Below, piece by piece: positions 1 through 9,394 of a stretch of DNA of 64,000 nt. This stretch comes from Sphingomonas sp. LR60 (GTDB taxonomy: Bacteria; Pseudomonadota; Alphaproteobacteria; Sphingomonadales; Sphingomonadaceae). Each line of letters begins with the position of its first letter. The first letter of the stretch is position 1. The DNA is taken from contig NZ_JASPFK010000001.1 of the NCBI RefSeq assembly GCF_036855935.1, positions 3,474,501 to 3,538,500 on the forward strand, written 5' to 3'. The notes beneath the pieces were generated by a model. The model was given only the letters and a program-made list of their open reading frames with translations, ran no database searches and had not been told where the DNA came from. The position numbers were made by a program, and so were the translations under genes.

Positions 1-1583
1 CACGCCGCCCAGTCGCCCCACCAGCTTCCCTTCACCTCGCGCGCGGTCGCGACGAAGTCGTCGAGCGTGTCGGCGGGCTGCTCGCTGATCCAATGCTGGT
101 ATTTGCCGGCGGCCGGCGGGTTCACGACGCCTGCGATATGGCCCGATCCGGCGAGCACGAAGCGCACGGGGCCGTGCAGATGCTCGGTCAGCTTCCAGAC
201 GCTCTCCGCGGGCGCGATATGATCCTCGCGCCCCGCCTGCACATAGGCGGGCGTCTCGACCGTCGTCAGATCGAGCGGCACGCCGCCGACGGTCATCGCG
301 CCGGGCTGGACCAGCAGATTGTCGCGGTACAGATCGGTCAGATAGGCGAGGTGCCATTTGGCGGGCAGATTGGTGACATCGCCGTTCCAGTGGAGCAGGT
401 CGAACGGCACATAATCCTTGCCGAGCAGATAGTTGTTGGTGACGTAATTCCAGATCAGGTCGCGCCCGCGCAGCAGGTTGAAGGTGGCGGCGAGATAGCG
501 GCCGTCCAGAAATCCCTTCGGGCTGAGCGTCGCGATAAGCTTGAGCTGTTCGTCGTCGACGAAGTAGAGCAACTCGCCCGCCTTCGTGAAGTCGACCTGC
601 GCGGTCAGGAAGGTCGCGCTCGCCACCTTGTCGGCCTGCTCCTTCGCGGCGAGCCACGCCAGCGTCGCGGCGAGCGTCGTGCCCGCGACGCAATAGCCGA
701 CCGTGTGCACCGCCGATACGTCGAGCAGTTCGCGGACGGTATCGATCGCCTCGACCTGCGCGGCGACATAATCGTCCCACATTACTTCGGCCATCGACGC
801 GTCCGCCGACTTCCACGACACCATGAACACGGTGATGCCCTGCTCGACCGCCCAGCGGATGAAGCTCTTCTCCGGCGTCAGGTCGAGGATGTAGAAGCGG
901 TTGATCCACGGCGGGAAGATCAGCAGCGGAGTCGCCAGCACGGTATCGGTGGTCGGCGCATATTGGATCAGCTCGTAGAGGTCGGTGCGCTTGACGACCT
1001 TGCCTGGCGTCGCGGCGAGATTGCGCCCGACCTCGAAGGCAGTCCCGTCGGTGTGCGTCAACTGGCCGCGCCCGATGTCGGACAACATGTTGGTGAGCCC
1101 GGTGAGCAGGTTCTGGCCGCGCGTCTCAATCGTCTTCTCGATCACTTCCGGGTTCGTCACCGCGAAGTTCGACGGGCTCATCGCATCGACGAAGCCGGCG
1201 GTGGCGAACTTGAGTTGCGCGCGCGTCCGCTCGTCGACGCCCTCGAGCGCATCGACCCCGCGCAGCATGTGGTCGGCGATCAGCGCATAGCTCTGCCGCA
1301 TCCAGTCGAACGCCGGGTTGCTGCGCCAGGCGGGGTTGGCGAAGCGGCGATCCTTCTCCTTCGGCTGCTCTTCCTCGGGCGCGGCGGGGGCGGTGAAACG
1401 CTGCCACATCGCGAGGTAATCGCTCCAGAAATCGCGCGTCTGTTCCGCGAGGGTTTCGGGCGGCGCGAGCGGGACGCCGGCCTCCAGCATCATTTGCTGC
1501 GCACGCCCCATCAGCCAGGTCCAATGCTGAAGATCGGCAAGATCGGGTTGCGCAGTCTTCGGCGCGGCGGCGGGCTCGGTCAT
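1..1583 (-). CDS. phaC: Class I poly(3-hydroxyalkanoate) synthase PhaC, 3' end outside window
   Basis: Polymerises (R)-3-hydroxyacyl-CoA into PHA storage polymer at the granule surface. The frame read on the minus strand starts MTEPAAAPKTAQPD and stays open to the window edge, about 527 residues of a family that is usually around 580-600 aa. The lipase-box-like GYCVAG carries the nucleophile Cys at about residue 298. GREDHIAP (Asp about 454) and the SGHIAG motif (His about 482) supply the rest of the Cys-Asp-His triad seen in class I synthases. The N-terminal region includes the family's WxxxYLAMWQRF-like helix. It is transcribed divergently from the aminotransferase at 1719, with about 135 bases between them holding both promoters. 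The C-terminus lies beyond base 1. Family assignment is firm; substrate chain length cannot be told from sequence. Confidence 0.96.
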   Translation of the reverse strand, partial: MTEPAAAPKTAQPDLADLQHWTWLMGRAQQMMLEAGVPLAPPETLAEQTRDFWSDYLAMWQRFTAPAAPEEEQPKEKDRRFANPAWRSNPAFDWMRQSYALIADHMLRGVDALEGVDERTRAQLKFATAGFVDAMSPSNFAVTNPEVIEKTIETRGQNLLTGLTNMLSDIGRGQLTHTDGTAFEVGRNLAATPGKVVKRTDLYELIQYAPTTDTVLATPLLIFPPWINRFYILDLTPEKSFIRWAVEQGITVFMVSWKSADASMAEVMWDDYVAAQVEAIDTVRELLDVSAVHTVGYCVAGTTLAATLAWLAAKEQADKVASATFLTAQVDFTKAGELLYFVDDEQLKLIATLSPKGFLDGRYLAATFNLLRGRDLIWNYVTNNYLLGKDYVPFDLLHWNGDVTNLPAKWHLAYLTDLYRDNLLVQPGAMTVGGVPLDLTTVETPAYVQAGREDHIAPAESVWKLTEHLHGPVRFVLAGSGHIAGVVNPPAAGKYQHWISEQPADTLDDFVATAREVKGSWWGDWAA

Positions 1584-1718
1584 GCGGGATCCTCTCTCTC
1601 GGCTGCCGTAACGTAACGACGTTGCAGCGCGAAGTCAGGTCCACGGCTTTTTGTTGCGCGGGGTGCCCGGCGCACGTGAATGGCTGTATAGCCGGCGCCG
1701 CAAAGGAGTATCCGCCCC

Positions 1719-2927
1719 GTGTCCGACGAATTCTACCGCATGAAGCGCCTGCCGCCCTATGTTATCGCCGAAGTCAATGCGATGCGGGCACAGGCGCGTG
1801 CGGGCGGCGAGGACATCATCGATCTCGGCATGGGCAACCCCGACCTGCCGCCCCCCGATCACGTCATCGCCAAGCTGGTCGAGGTGGCGCAGAAGCCGAC
1901 CGCACATGGCTATTCGCAGTCGCGCGGGATACCGGGGCTGCGGCGCGCGCAGGCCAATTACTACGGACGCCGCTTCGGGGTCGACGTGGATCCCGAGACC
2001 GAGGTCGTGGTGACGATGGGGTCGAAGGAAGGGCTGGCGAGCCTCGCCACCGCGATCACCGCGCCGGGCGACGTGGTGCTCGCGCCCAACCCGAGCTACC
2101 CGATCCACACCTTCGGGTTCATCATCGCCGGCGCGACGATCCGCGCGGTGCCGACGACGCCCGACGAGTATTATTTCGAGAGCCTGCAACGCGCGATGGA
2201 GTTCACGATCCCGCGCCCGAGCGTGCTGGTCGTCAATTACCCGTCAAATCCGACCGCTGAGACCGTCGACCTCGCCTTCTACGAGCGGCTGGTGGCGTGG
2301 GCACGCGAGAACGAGGTGTGGATCCTGTCCGACCTCGCTTATTCGGAGCTGTATTTCGACGGCAAGCCGACGGTCTCGATCCTGCAGGTACCGGGCGCGA
2401 AGGACGTCGCGATCGAGTTCACCAGCCTGTCGAAGACCTATTCGATGGCCGGGTGGCGGATCGGCTTCGCGGTCGGCAACAAAAAGCTGATCGCGGCAAT
2501 GACGCGGGTGAAGTCGTATCTCGATTACGGCGCGTTCACGCCCGTCCAGGCGGCAGCGTGTGCGGCGCTCAACGGGCCGCAGGACATCGTCGAGAAGAAC
2601 CGCCAGCTCTATCACAAGCGCCGCGACGTGCTGGTCGAAAGCTTCGGGCGCGCGGGGTGGGACATCCCTGCCCCGCCCGCGAGCATGTTCGCCTGGGCCC
2701 CCTTGCCGCCGGCGTTGAAGCATCTCGGGTCGCTGGAATTCTCCAAGCAATTGCTGACCCACGCCAAGGTCGCGGTCGCGCCGGGGGTCGGCTACGGCGA
2801 GAATGGCGAAGGCTATGTGCGGATCGCGATGGTCGAGAACGAGCAGCGGCTGCGGCAGGCGGCGCGCAACGTGAAGCGGTATCTGCAGAGCATGGGGGTG
2901 AATACGCCGGGTAAGGTCGCAGGGTAA
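1719..2927 (+). CDS. alaC: PLP-dependent class I/II aminotransferase, AlaC / LL-diaminopimelate aminotransferase-like
   Basis: 402-aa fold-type I aminotransferase, cytosolic. The Schiff-base lysine sits in SLSKTYSMAGWRIGF (Lys about 239), preceded by NYPSNPTA and SDLAYSELYFDG, all typical of the subgroup containing AlaC (glutamate-pyruvate transaminase) and proteins often named LL-diaminopimelate aminotransferase. The start is GTG at 1719, preceded by AAAGGAG about 11 bases upstream; no better ATG lies near. The likely role is alanine synthesis from pyruvate and glutamate. The diaminopimelate activity is a database-name possibility that sequence alone cannot decide, and the sphingomonad lysine route is usually the succinylase one. 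It stands alone, divergent from phaC. Confidence 0.88.
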   Translation: MSDEFYRMKRLPPYVIAEVNAMRAQARAGGEDIIDLGMGNPDLPPPDHVIAKLVEVAQKPTAHGYSQSRGIPGLRRAQANYYGRRFGVDVDPETEVVVTMGSKEGLASLATAITAPGDVVLAPNPSYPIHTFGFIIAGATIRAVPTTPDEYYFESLQRAMEFTIPRPSVLVVNYPSNPTAETVDLAFYERLVAWARENEVWILSDLAYSELYFDGKPTVSILQVPGAKDVAIEFTSLSKTYSMAGWRIGFAVGNKKLIAAMTRVKSYLDYGAFTPVQAAACAALNGPQDIVEKNRQLYHKRRDVLVESFGRAGWDIPAPPASMFAWAPLPPALKHLGSLEFSKQLLTHAKVAVAPGVGYGENGEGYVRIAMVENEQRLRQAARNVKRYLQSMGVNTPGKVAG

Positions 2928-3050
2928 GCTTGCGGGGTTCGTCGTCCCGGACGTGATTCGGGGCGGCTGCTTCGGTTGGGCGCGACAACCCACCCACGTT
3001 CGTGGAGCGGTTCACGCGGTGGGTGGGGAGCACCGGTGGCCACGAACGGC

Positions 3051-3128
3051 CGTCATTGCGAGCGTAGCGACGCAATCCAGAGCCGGATCAGGACGCCCTA
3101 GATTACTTCGCTATGCTCGCAATGACGG
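3051..3128. repeat. Intergenic palindrome, family B (CGTCATTGCGAGCG type)
   Basis: Imperfect inverted repeat of about 78 bases: CGTCATTGCGAGCGTAGCGA on the left and GCTATGCTCGCAATGACG on the right, with the inner CAATCCAG half also mirrored. The same element occurs at 15779-15855 and 39505-39581. It lies in the gap between convergent aminotransferase and rpoZ genes. It would fold into a long hairpin in RNA from either strand. No coding potential is seen. Confidence 0.85.
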
Positions 3129-3144
3129 CCGCCGCACGAACACG

Positions 3145-3181
3145 AAAAAGGCCGGCCGCTCCACGAGCGACCGGCCTTTTT
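3145..3181. terminator. Bidirectional intrinsic terminator between alaC-like gene and rpoZ
   Basis: Perfect 11-bp stem AAAAAGGCCGG / CCGGCCTTTTT around a 15-base loop. The A tract on one side and T tract on the other make it a terminator for both convergent genes. It is only 22 bases past the rpoZ stop codon. Confidence 0.85.
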
Positions 3182-3203
3182 CATCGACATCGAAGCGACG
3201 GGA

Positions 3204-3548
3204 TCAGCCGTCGTAATCGGCACCGAGGTTCTGGTTGCGCGGCGGCGCGACGGCGGTGAGGCGCAGCGCCTCGGCCGAGGCGGCGAGGCTGCCGATCGCG
3301 TCAGCCTCTTCCTCGTCGTCGATCTGGACGCGCTGGAGGCTCTGCACCACCGATTCGTGCAGATCCTTCGGTCGTACGGTCTCCTCGGCGATCTCGCGCA
3401 GCGCGACGACCGGGTTCTTGTCGCGATCACGATCGATCGTCAGTTCGGCTCCGCCCGACACCTGCCGCGCGCGCTGGGCGGCGAGCAGGACCAGGTCGAA
3501 ACGGTTCGGGATCTTGTCGACGCAATCCTCGACAGTGACGCGCGCCAT
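3204..3548 (-). CDS. rpoZ: DNA-directed RNA polymerase omega subunit
   Basis: 114-aa omega subunit, which stabilises the beta-prime subunit in RNA polymerase. The start [20 protein letters not shown] and the [15 protein letters not shown] segment are diagnostic of alphaproteobacterial RpoZ. The acidic stretch DDEEEAD near residue 77 and the longer C-terminus are normal for the group. Unlike in many bacteria it is not next to the rsh/spoT gene, which lies 9 kb away on the same strand. It is followed by a strong bidirectional terminator. Confidence 0.97.
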   Translation of the reverse strand: MARVTVEDCVDKIPNRFDLVLLAAQRARQVSGGAELTIDRDRDKNPVVALREIAEETVRPKDLHESVVQSLQRVQIDDEEEADAIGSLAASAEALRLTAVAPPRNQNLGADYDG

Positions 3549-3665
3549 CCGCGTATCCTCTAATCGCTAAACTCAGGGAAGCTGGAGCAGGTACGCGGTG
3601 GACGGCGATCCGTCAAGGAAAGGCTGCGCTTGCCGGGCGGCGGCGCAGTCGCCATCTGCGGGACC

Positions 3666-4826
3666 ATGGAGGAAGCCGCCCCGCAACCTGTGTTTACGGT
3701 CGACGGCAACCGGCTGACCCTGCTCGACACGGGGCCGCGGCGACTCGAGGCGGTGCTGGCGCTGATCGACGGCGCGCGGCACTCGCTGCGCGTCCTCTAT
3801 TACATCTATGCCGACGACACGACCGGGCGCCGCGTCAACGCCGCGCTGATCGCGGCAGCGCAGCGCGGGGTCGCGGTCAAGCTGATCGTCGACGGCTTCG
3901 GGAGCGAGGGCGACGCGTTCTTCGATCCGCTGCGCGACGCGGGCGTGTCGGTATGCCGCTTCTCACCGCGCGTCGGGCGGCGCTATCTGTTGCGCAATCA
4001 CCAGAAGCTGGCGCTCGCCGATGCCGAGGATGCGGCGAAGATCATCATCGGTGGCTTCAACATCGAGGACGATTATTTCGGCACGCCCAAGCAACAGGCG
4101 TGGCGCGACCTAGGATTGCTGGTCGAGGGACCGGCGGCAGCGCGGATGGCGGGCTATTTCGACGCGCTGGAAGACGGCATCCACCATGGCGGCAAGATCC
4201 GGCGGCTCAACAAGGCGCTGGCGCAATGGAGCGAGCGCGAGGGGCGGCTGCGCTGGTTGATCGGTGGGCCGACGCGCCACCTGTCGCCCTGGGCGCGCGC
4301 GATCCGTGCCGACATGCGCCACGCCAAGCGGATCGACATCATCGCGGGCTATTTCACCCCGAGCCCGACCGTGCTGCGGCGGCTGGATCGCGCCGGCAAG
4401 CGGGCGGCGGCGGTGCGGGTCGTCACCGCATCGCGCTCCGACAACAACGTCACGATCGCGGCGTCGCGCTTCACTTACGCCGGGCTGTTGCGAAAGGGCG
4501 TGCGGATCTGGGAATATGCCGCGACCAAGCTGCATACCAAATTGTACGTGGTCGATGACGCGACCTGGATCGGCAGCGCCAATTTCGACATGCGCAGCCT
4601 GTTCATCAACCTGGAGCTGATGCTGCGGATCGAGGATGCGGCGTTCGCCGAGCATGTCCGCGGTTATGTCGATGGCGAGATCGCGCAGTCGAACGAGGTG
4701 ACGGTCGATGCTTACCGCGAAGCGACCGGGTGGTGGCAGCGGAGCAAGCAGTTCGTGGCGTACCTGCTGACCGCGGTGGCCGATCCGGCGATCTCGCGCG
4801 GGCTGAACTTCGGGATCGACGAGTAG
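3666..4826 (+). CDS. Phospholipase D-like / cardiolipin synthase family protein
   Basis: 386-aa protein with two HxKxxxxD catalytic motifs: HQKLALAD (about residue 115) followed by GGFNIEDDYFG, and HTKLYVVD (about residue 295) followed by GSANFDMRS. Paired HKD motifs form one active site in the PLD superfamily. Domain order and length fit bacterial cardiolipin synthases that condense phosphatidylglycerol, although no N-terminal membrane segment is present. The ATG at 3666 (MEEAAPQPVFTVDG) is preferred over an upstream TTG because homology starts there. It is a monocistronic unit divergent from rpoZ and convergent with the ABC exporter. The exact phospholipid substrate is inferred from family only. 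Confidence 0.9.
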   Translation: MEEAAPQPVFTVDGNRLTLLDTGPRRLEAVLALIDGARHSLRVLYYIYADDTTGRRVNAALIAAAQRGVAVKLIVDGFGSEGDAFFDPLRDAGVSVCRFSPRVGRRYLLRNHQKLALADAEDAAKIIIGGFNIEDDYFGTPKQQAWRDLGLLVEGPAAARMAGYFDALEDGIHHGGKIRRLNKALAQWSEREGRLRWLIGGPTRHLSPWARAIRADMRHAKRIDIIAGYFTPSPTVLRRLDRAGKRAAAVRVVTASRSDNNVTIAASRFTYAGLLRKGVRIWEYAATKLHTKLYVVDDATWIGSANFDMRSLFINLELMLRIEDAAFAEHVRGYVDGEIAQSNEVTVDAYREATGWWQRSKQFVAYLLTAVADPAISRGLNFGIDE

Positions 4827-4859
4827 CGCTTTGCGTCATTCGTCAGAAGGTGCTGACGG

Positions 4860-6677
4860 TCACTCCACCGCCAGCGCTTCCTCTTCCTGCTCCTGCGCCT
4901 GTCGCGCCCACATCTCCGCATAGAGCCCGCCCTCAGCCAGCAACGCCGCATGCGTGCCGCGCTCCACGACGCGACCGGCTTCCAGCACGACGATCTGGTC
5001 GGCGTTGACGATCGTCGACAACCGGTGCGCGATCACGATCGTGGTGCGACCGCGCTCGATCGCCTCCAGCGTTTCCATGATCTCGGCCTCGGTGCGGCTG
5101 TCGAGCGCGCTAGTCGCCTCGTCGAGGATCAGGATCGGCGGGTCCTTGAGCAACGTGCGCGCAATCGCCACGCGCTGTTTCTCGCCGCCCGACAGCTTCA
5201 GCCCGCGTTCGCCGACGCGCGTGGCATAACCGTCCGGCTGACGCTCGATGAAGCCGGCGATCGCCGCGCCGCGTGCTGCCTGCTCGATCGCGGCCTGATC
5301 GGCGTCGGCGCGACCGTAAGCGATGTTGTAGCCGATCGTATCGTTGAACAGCACCGTGTCCTGCGGGACGATCCCGATCGCGGCGCGCAAGGATGGCTGC
5401 GCGACCCTGGCAATGTCCTGCAAGTCGATCGTGATTCGCCCGCTGCTGACGTCGTAGAAGCGGTACATCAGCCGCGCGAGCGTCGACTTGCCCGCCCCCG
5501 AAGGACCGACCACCGCGCAGGTGGTGCCGGCAGGCACGTCGAGGTCGATACCCTTCAGGATCGGCATCCCGGCGTCATAGCCGAACATCACGTTCTCGAA
5601 CCGCACCGCACCGCGCGACACCAGCAACGCCGGCGCGCCGGGGGTGTCCACCACTTCGGACGGCGTGTCGATCAGGTCGAACATCGCGCCCATGTCGATC
5701 GCGCCCTGCCGGATCGTGCGATAGACCATCCCGAGCAGGTCGAGCGGGCGGAACAGCTGCGAGAGCAGGGTCGAGACCAGCACCACCTCGCCCGCGGTGA
5801 AGCGGCCCTGGCTCCAGCCGTAGGCGATCCACGCCATCCCGCCGCCGAGCATCGCATTGGTGATCGCGGCCTGCCCGATGTTGAGCCAGGCAAGGCTGTT
5901 CTCGCTGACGACCGCCGCATCGGCATAGGCGCGCATCGCACGGTCGTAGCGCTGCGCCTCGCGCTCCTCGGCGCCGAAATATTTGACGGTTTCGAAGTTC
6001 AGCAGCGAGTCGACCGCGTGTGCGACCGCGCCGGTGTCGAGGTCGTTCATCCGCTCGCGCAACGCCGAACGCCAATCGGTGACGAGCCGCGTGAACCAGA
6101 TGTAGAGCGCGACCATCGCGACGGTGCCCGCAACCAGCTGCCACCCGAACTTCACCCAGAAGATGCCGAGCACCAAGGTCAGTTCGAGCACGGTCGGCGC
6201 GATGTTGAACAGCAGGAAATAGAGCATCGTGTCGATGCTCTTGGTGCCGCGCTCGACCACCTTGGTGACCGCGCCGGTGCGGCGTTCGAGGTGGAAGCGC
6301 AACGAGAGCTGGTGGAGGTGGCGGAAGACGCGCGCCGCCAGCCGGCGGGTCGCCTCCTGCCCGACGCGCTCGAACACGGTGTTGCGCAGATTGTCGAACA
6401 GCGTCGTGCCGAACCGCGCCGCGGCATAGCCGACCACCAGCAGCACGACGAACGATAGCGGTGTGGTCGGCACCGACATGCCGTCGACCGCGCCCTGCAA
6501 TGCGAACGGCGCGCCATAGACCTGCACCAGCTTCGACAGGACGACCAGCACCATCGCCCCGACCACGCGCACCTTCATCCCCGGCGCGTCGGCGGGCCAG
6601 AGGTCGGGCAGGAAGCGGCGGAGCGTCGGCAGCAGCGGGCGCTCGGCGGCGGAGGAGGTCGATCTGTCGGGGGGCAT
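4860..6677 (-). CDS. ABC transporter ATP-binding protein/permease, Atm1/HMT1-type exporter
   Basis: 605-aa half-transporter. The N-terminal six-helix ABC exporter membrane domain spans about residues 35-335 and the nucleotide-binding domain about 360-590. Walker A GPSGAGKST has its Lys near residue 397; the signature LSGGEKQRVAIARTLL and Walker B ILILDEATSALD follow. The motif LNFETVKYFGAEEREAQRYD is a hallmark of the Atm1/ABCB7 family, which in alphaproteobacteria exports glutathione-bound metals or sulfur species. It probably works as a homodimer in the inner membrane. There is no operon partner: downstream is the convergent PLD gene 33 bases away, and upstream a divergent small gene. Confidence 0.93.
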   Translation of the reverse strand: MPPDRSTSSAAERPLLPTLRRFLPDLWPADAPGMKVRVVGAMVLVVLSKLVQVYGAPFALQGAVDGMSVPTTPLSFVVLLVVGYAAARFGTTLFDNLRNTVFERVGQEATRRLAARVFRHLHQLSLRFHLERRTGAVTKVVERGTKSIDTMLYFLLFNIAPTVLELTLVLGIFWVKFGWQLVAGTVAMVALYIWFTRLVTDWRSALRERMNDLDTGAVAHAVDSLLNFETVKYFGAEEREAQRYDRAMRAYADAAVVSENSLAWLNIGQAAITNAMLGGGMAWIAYGWSQGRFTAGEVVLVSTLLSQLFRPLDLLGMVYRTIRQGAIDMGAMFDLIDTPSEVVDTPGAPALLVSRGAVRFENVMFGYDAGMPILKGIDLDVPAGTTCAVVGPSGAGKSTLARLMYRFYDVSSGRITIDLQDIARVAQPSLRAAIGIVPQDTVLFNDTIGYNIAYGRADADQAAIEQAARGAAIAGFIERQPDGYATRVGERGLKLSGGEKQRVAIARTLLKDPPILILDEATSALDSRTEAEIMETLEAIERGRTTIVIAHRLSTIVNADQIVVLEAGRVVERGTHAALLAEGGLYAEMWARQAQEQEEEALAVE

Positions 6678-6794
6678 GGGTGACCAAGGATGTCGTGCGC
6701 GACGGCACGCGCGTCAACCGTCCCGCCACGGGACGCGGGCGAAGATCGGAACGAGCCGGGAGCGTACTCGTTTTATCCGCGAAGGGAAGACGAC

Positions 6795-7025
6795 ATGGAA
6801 GCAGCGTTCTTCGTCATGGCAATCATGGGGTGCGGCGACGCCGCCAGTGCCTGCGCCACCGCCCGCGTCGAGCCGGCGCATTATGCGACGGTCCAGCAAT
6901 GCCAGGCGGCGATGGCGGACGTGCTCGCGCGAAATAACGACCTCGATTACCCGGTCGTCAGCGCTGCGTGCCAGCGCAACGGTGCGCAGATGGTCGAGCG
7001 GGGTTCGGTGAAGGCCAAGGGGTAA
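6795..7025 (+). CDS. Small conserved-looking hypothetical protein with four cysteines
   Basis: 76-aa protein beginning MEAAFFVMAIMGCGDAAS. The start ATG is chosen because GAAGGGAAGA lies just upstream; a longer in-frame extension starts in low-quality sequence. The hydrophobic first 12 residues could be a short export signal or membrane anchor. Cysteines at about 13, 20, 38 and 59 could form two disulfides in an exported product. No domain is recognised. It is divergent from the ABC exporter, with about 117 bases between start codons. Confidence 0.7.
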   Translation: MEAAFFVMAIMGCGDAASACATARVEPAHYATVQQCQAAMADVLARNNDLDYPVVSAACQRNGAQMVERGSVKAKG

Positions 7026-7073
7026 CTTTGCCCGTCTTCGTCATCGCTGCCTTCTTTAGCCACCACCGCCTAA

Positions 7074-7168
7074 GTCATCCCCGCGTAGGCGGGGATCCAG
7101 AACCTCTGACCTCTCGCTTCTATCGATCCACCTGCGCGTCTGGATTTCCGCCTTCGCGGAAATGACGG
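7074..7168. repeat. Intergenic REP-like double hairpin, family A
   Basis: About 95 bases made of two short palindromes in inverted orientation: GTCATCCCCGCGTAGGCGGG on the left and CGCGTCTGGATTTCCGCC with TTCGCGGAAATGACGG on the right, joined by a CCAGAACC...TTCTATCG linker. Further copies lie at 9395, 20611, 20768, 33086, 36168 and 58630. The next 60 bases hold short degenerate iterations of GGTTGGA(A/G)TGG and no gene. Confidence 0.85.
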
Positions 7169-7229
7169 TTGGAATGGCAGAACGACGGTTGGAGTGGTGG
7201 AATGACGGTCAGGTTGGCGGGAACGACAG

Positions 7230-7994
7230 TCAGGGCTGCGCCCGCACCGCCGTCACGAAATAATCTAGCGCGGTGGAGCCGCCCAGGGTGAAGCCGCTCG
7301 CCCCCACCGACACGCCGGTGACGTCGGTGACCTCCAACCCCGCATCTTCGATCATCGCCGACAATTCCTCGGGCGTCAGGAACTTGTCCCAATCGTGCGT
7401 TCCGCGCGGGATCTGGCCGAGCCGCTCCGCGCCTTCAACCAGCGCGAGGCGCGACCACCATGTGCGGTTGGGCGTGCTCATCACCAGCAGCCCGCCGGGG
7501 GCGACCGCCGCCGCCAAGCCAGCGACGAACGCGCGGGCATCGGCGACATGCTCGACGACCTCAAGCGAGCAGACCAGATCGAACGTCTCGCCCGCCACCG
7601 CCTCGACCCCGCCCGCGCGATAGTCGATCACCAGCCCGCGGCCCTCGGCATGGACCTGTGCGACCGCGATGCTTTCCGCCGCCGCGTCGACCGCCGTCAC
7701 GGCGCCGCCCATTCGCGCCAGCGGCTCGGCGAGCAGCCCCGCCCCGCACCCCATGTCGAGCGCGCTCTTGCCCGCCAGCGGCGCGAAGCTGCGGTCGTCG
7801 AGGTCCCAATGGCGGTCGATCGCGCCGCGCAGGTAGCGCAGCCGCACCGGGTTGAGCCGGTGAAGCATCGCGGACGAACCGTTCGGATCCCACCATTCCG
7901 CCGCCAGCTTGCCGAAATGTACCGCCTCGCGATCCACCACCGAGGCGTGGGGGGCGGCGGGAATGGTTGCGGTTGTTACGCTTGCGTCGGTCAT
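7230..7994 (-). CDS. ubiG: Bifunctional 2-polyprenyl-6-hydroxyphenol methylase / 3-demethylubiquinol 3-O-methyltransferase
   Basis: 254-aa class I SAM-dependent methyltransferase carrying out both O-methylations of ubiquinone synthesis. The family signature HFGKLAAEWWDPNG is at residues 27-40, followed by LNPVRLRYL. SAM motif I is LDMGCGAGLLAEPLA near residue 78, and the post-motif region is EVVEHVADARAFV. Length is normal for UbiG. It is divergent from lysC, and the start codons lie about 50 bases apart, so the promoters must overlap. The enzyme acts at the cytoplasmic face of the membrane. Confidence 0.95.
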   Translation of the reverse strand: MTDASVTTATIPAAPHASVVDREAVHFGKLAAEWWDPNGSSAMLHRLNPVRLRYLRGAIDRHWDLDDRSFAPLAGKSALDMGCGAGLLAEPLARMGGAVTAVDAAAESIAVAQVHAEGRGLVIDYRAGGVEAVAGETFDLVCSLEVVEHVADARAFVAGLAAAVAPGGLLVMSTPNRTWWSRLALVEGAERLGQIPRGTHDWDKFLTPEELSAMIEDAGLEVTDVTGVSVGASGFTLGGSTALDYFVTAVRAQP

Positions 7995-8046
7995 GCCCGC
8001 TTCCTATCAGGACGCCCCTCTCATCCCAAGGCGTTTGGATACGGCA

Positions 8047-9345
8047 TTGGCGCGCATCGTCATGAAATTCGGCGGCACCTCGATGGCGGGGATCGAGCGG
8101 ATTCGCTCGGTCGCCGCGCGGGTGAAACGCGAGGCGGCCGCCGGCAATCAGGTCGCGGTGGTCGTATCGGCGATGGCGGGCGAGACCGACCGGCTGGTCG
8201 GATTCTGCCGCGAAGCCTCGCCGCTGTACGACCCGCGCGAATATGACGTCGTGGTCGCCGCGGGCGAGCAGATCACCAGCGGGTTGCTCGCGATCGCGCT
8301 TCAGGCGATCGGCGTCCCGGCGCGTTCGTGGCTGGGGTGGCAATTGCCGATCAACACCGACGAGGCGTTCGCCAAGGCGCGGATCGGGACGATCGACACG
8401 CAGGCGCTCGATGCCAGCCTGGCGGCGGGCGAGGTCGCGGTGATCCCCGGCTTCCAGGGCGTCACCGCGGACGGGCGGATCACGACGCTGGGGCGTGGCG
8501 GGTCCGACACGTCGGCGGTGGCGATGGCGGCGGCGATGAAGGCCGATCGCTGCGACATCTACACCGACGTCGATGGCGTCTACACCACCGACCCGCGGAT
8601 CGTGCCGCGCGCGCGCAAACTCGCCAAGGTGACCTATGAAGAGATGCTGGAACTCGCCAGCGTCGGTGCCAAGGTACTCCAGACCCGCTCGGTCGGGCTG
8701 GCGATGAAGGAAAAGGTCCGCGTTCAGGTGCTGTCGTCGTTCACCGGCGAGGACGCTCCGATGGCGGACACATTGCCCGGAACGATGATCGTGGGCGAAG
8801 AGGAGGCAGCCTCCAAGGAGAATGGGGACGTGGAACGACAGCTCATCACCGGCATCGCGCACGACAAGAACGAGGCGAAGATCACGCTGACCAGCGTGCC
8901 CGACAAGCCCGGCTCGGTCGCGAGCATCTTCGAACCGCTGGCAGCGGCGAACATCAACGTCGACATGATCATCCAGAACATCGCGCACCGCAGCTCCTCC
9001 ACCAACGGCGCCAGCAGCAGCGCGACCGACGTGACCTTCACGGTGCCGGCCGCCGATCTGCCGCGCTCGATCGAGGCGCTCAATCAGGCGCGCGAGACGA
9101 TCGGCTTCGGCGAGCTGATCCACGACATGCGCGTCGCGAAGATCAGCGTCGTCGGGGTCGGGATGCGCAGCCATGCCGGCGTCGCCAGTTCGATGTTCAC
9201 GACGCTGGGCGCGCGCGGGATCAACATCCAGGCGATCTCGACCAGCGAGATCAAGGTATCGGTGTTGATCCACGAGGACGAGACCGAGCTGGCGGTGCGC
9301 GTGCTGCACACGGCTTACGGGCTGGACGCCGAAGAGGCGGCGTGA
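8047..9345 (+). CDS. lysC: Aspartate kinase
   Basis: 432 aa if started at TTG 8047, giving (M)ARIVMKFGGTSMAGIERIR, the usual N-terminus in relatives. ATG at 8062 (MKFGGTSMAG) would give 427 aa and cannot be excluded. The kinase domain runs from KFGGTSM to about residue 245, with GRGGSDTSAVAMAAAM and the DVDGVYTTDPRIV metal/aspartate-binding loop. The C-terminal half holds two ACT domains, including VPDKPGSVASIFEPLAAANIN, the site of lysine/threonine feedback. It catalyses the first step to lysine, threonine and methionine; thrC lies 51 kb away in the same window. It is monocistronic. Confidence 0.94.
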   Translation: MARIVMKFGGTSMAGIERIRSVAARVKREAAAGNQVAVVVSAMAGETDRLVGFCREASPLYDPREYDVVVAAGEQITSGLLAIALQAIGVPARSWLGWQLPINTDEAFAKARIGTIDTQALDASLAAGEVAVIPGFQGVTADGRITTLGRGGSDTSAVAMAAAMKADRCDIYTDVDGVYTTDPRIVPRARKLAKVTYEEMLELASVGAKVLQTRSVGLAMKEKVRVQVLSSFTGEDAPMADTLPGTMIVGEEEAASKENGDVERQLITGIAHDKNEAKITLTSVPDKPGSVASIFEPLAAANINVDMIIQNIAHRSSSTNGASSSATDVTFTVPAADLPRSIEALNQARETIGFGELIHDMRVAKISVVGVGMRSHAGVASSMFTTLGARGINIQAISTSEIKVSVLIHEDETELAVRVLHTAYGLDAEEAA

Positions 9346-9394
9346 GGTCGGGCGGGTAATCGCGCTGATTTAGAGCGATACCGCCTGTATCCAT

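Noticed and set aside
93..1616. A 507-codon plus-strand frame at the window start
   Set aside because: Antisense to PhaC, whose catalytic motifs are all present on the minus strand.
3098..3430. Alternative longer minus-strand frame overlapping rpoZ
   Set aside because: Reads through the terminator and repeat in another frame; rpoZ itself is unambiguous.
4950..6458. A 502-codon plus-strand frame opposite the ABC exporter
   Set aside because: Mirror of a well-supported ABC transporter gene; no start context and no family features.
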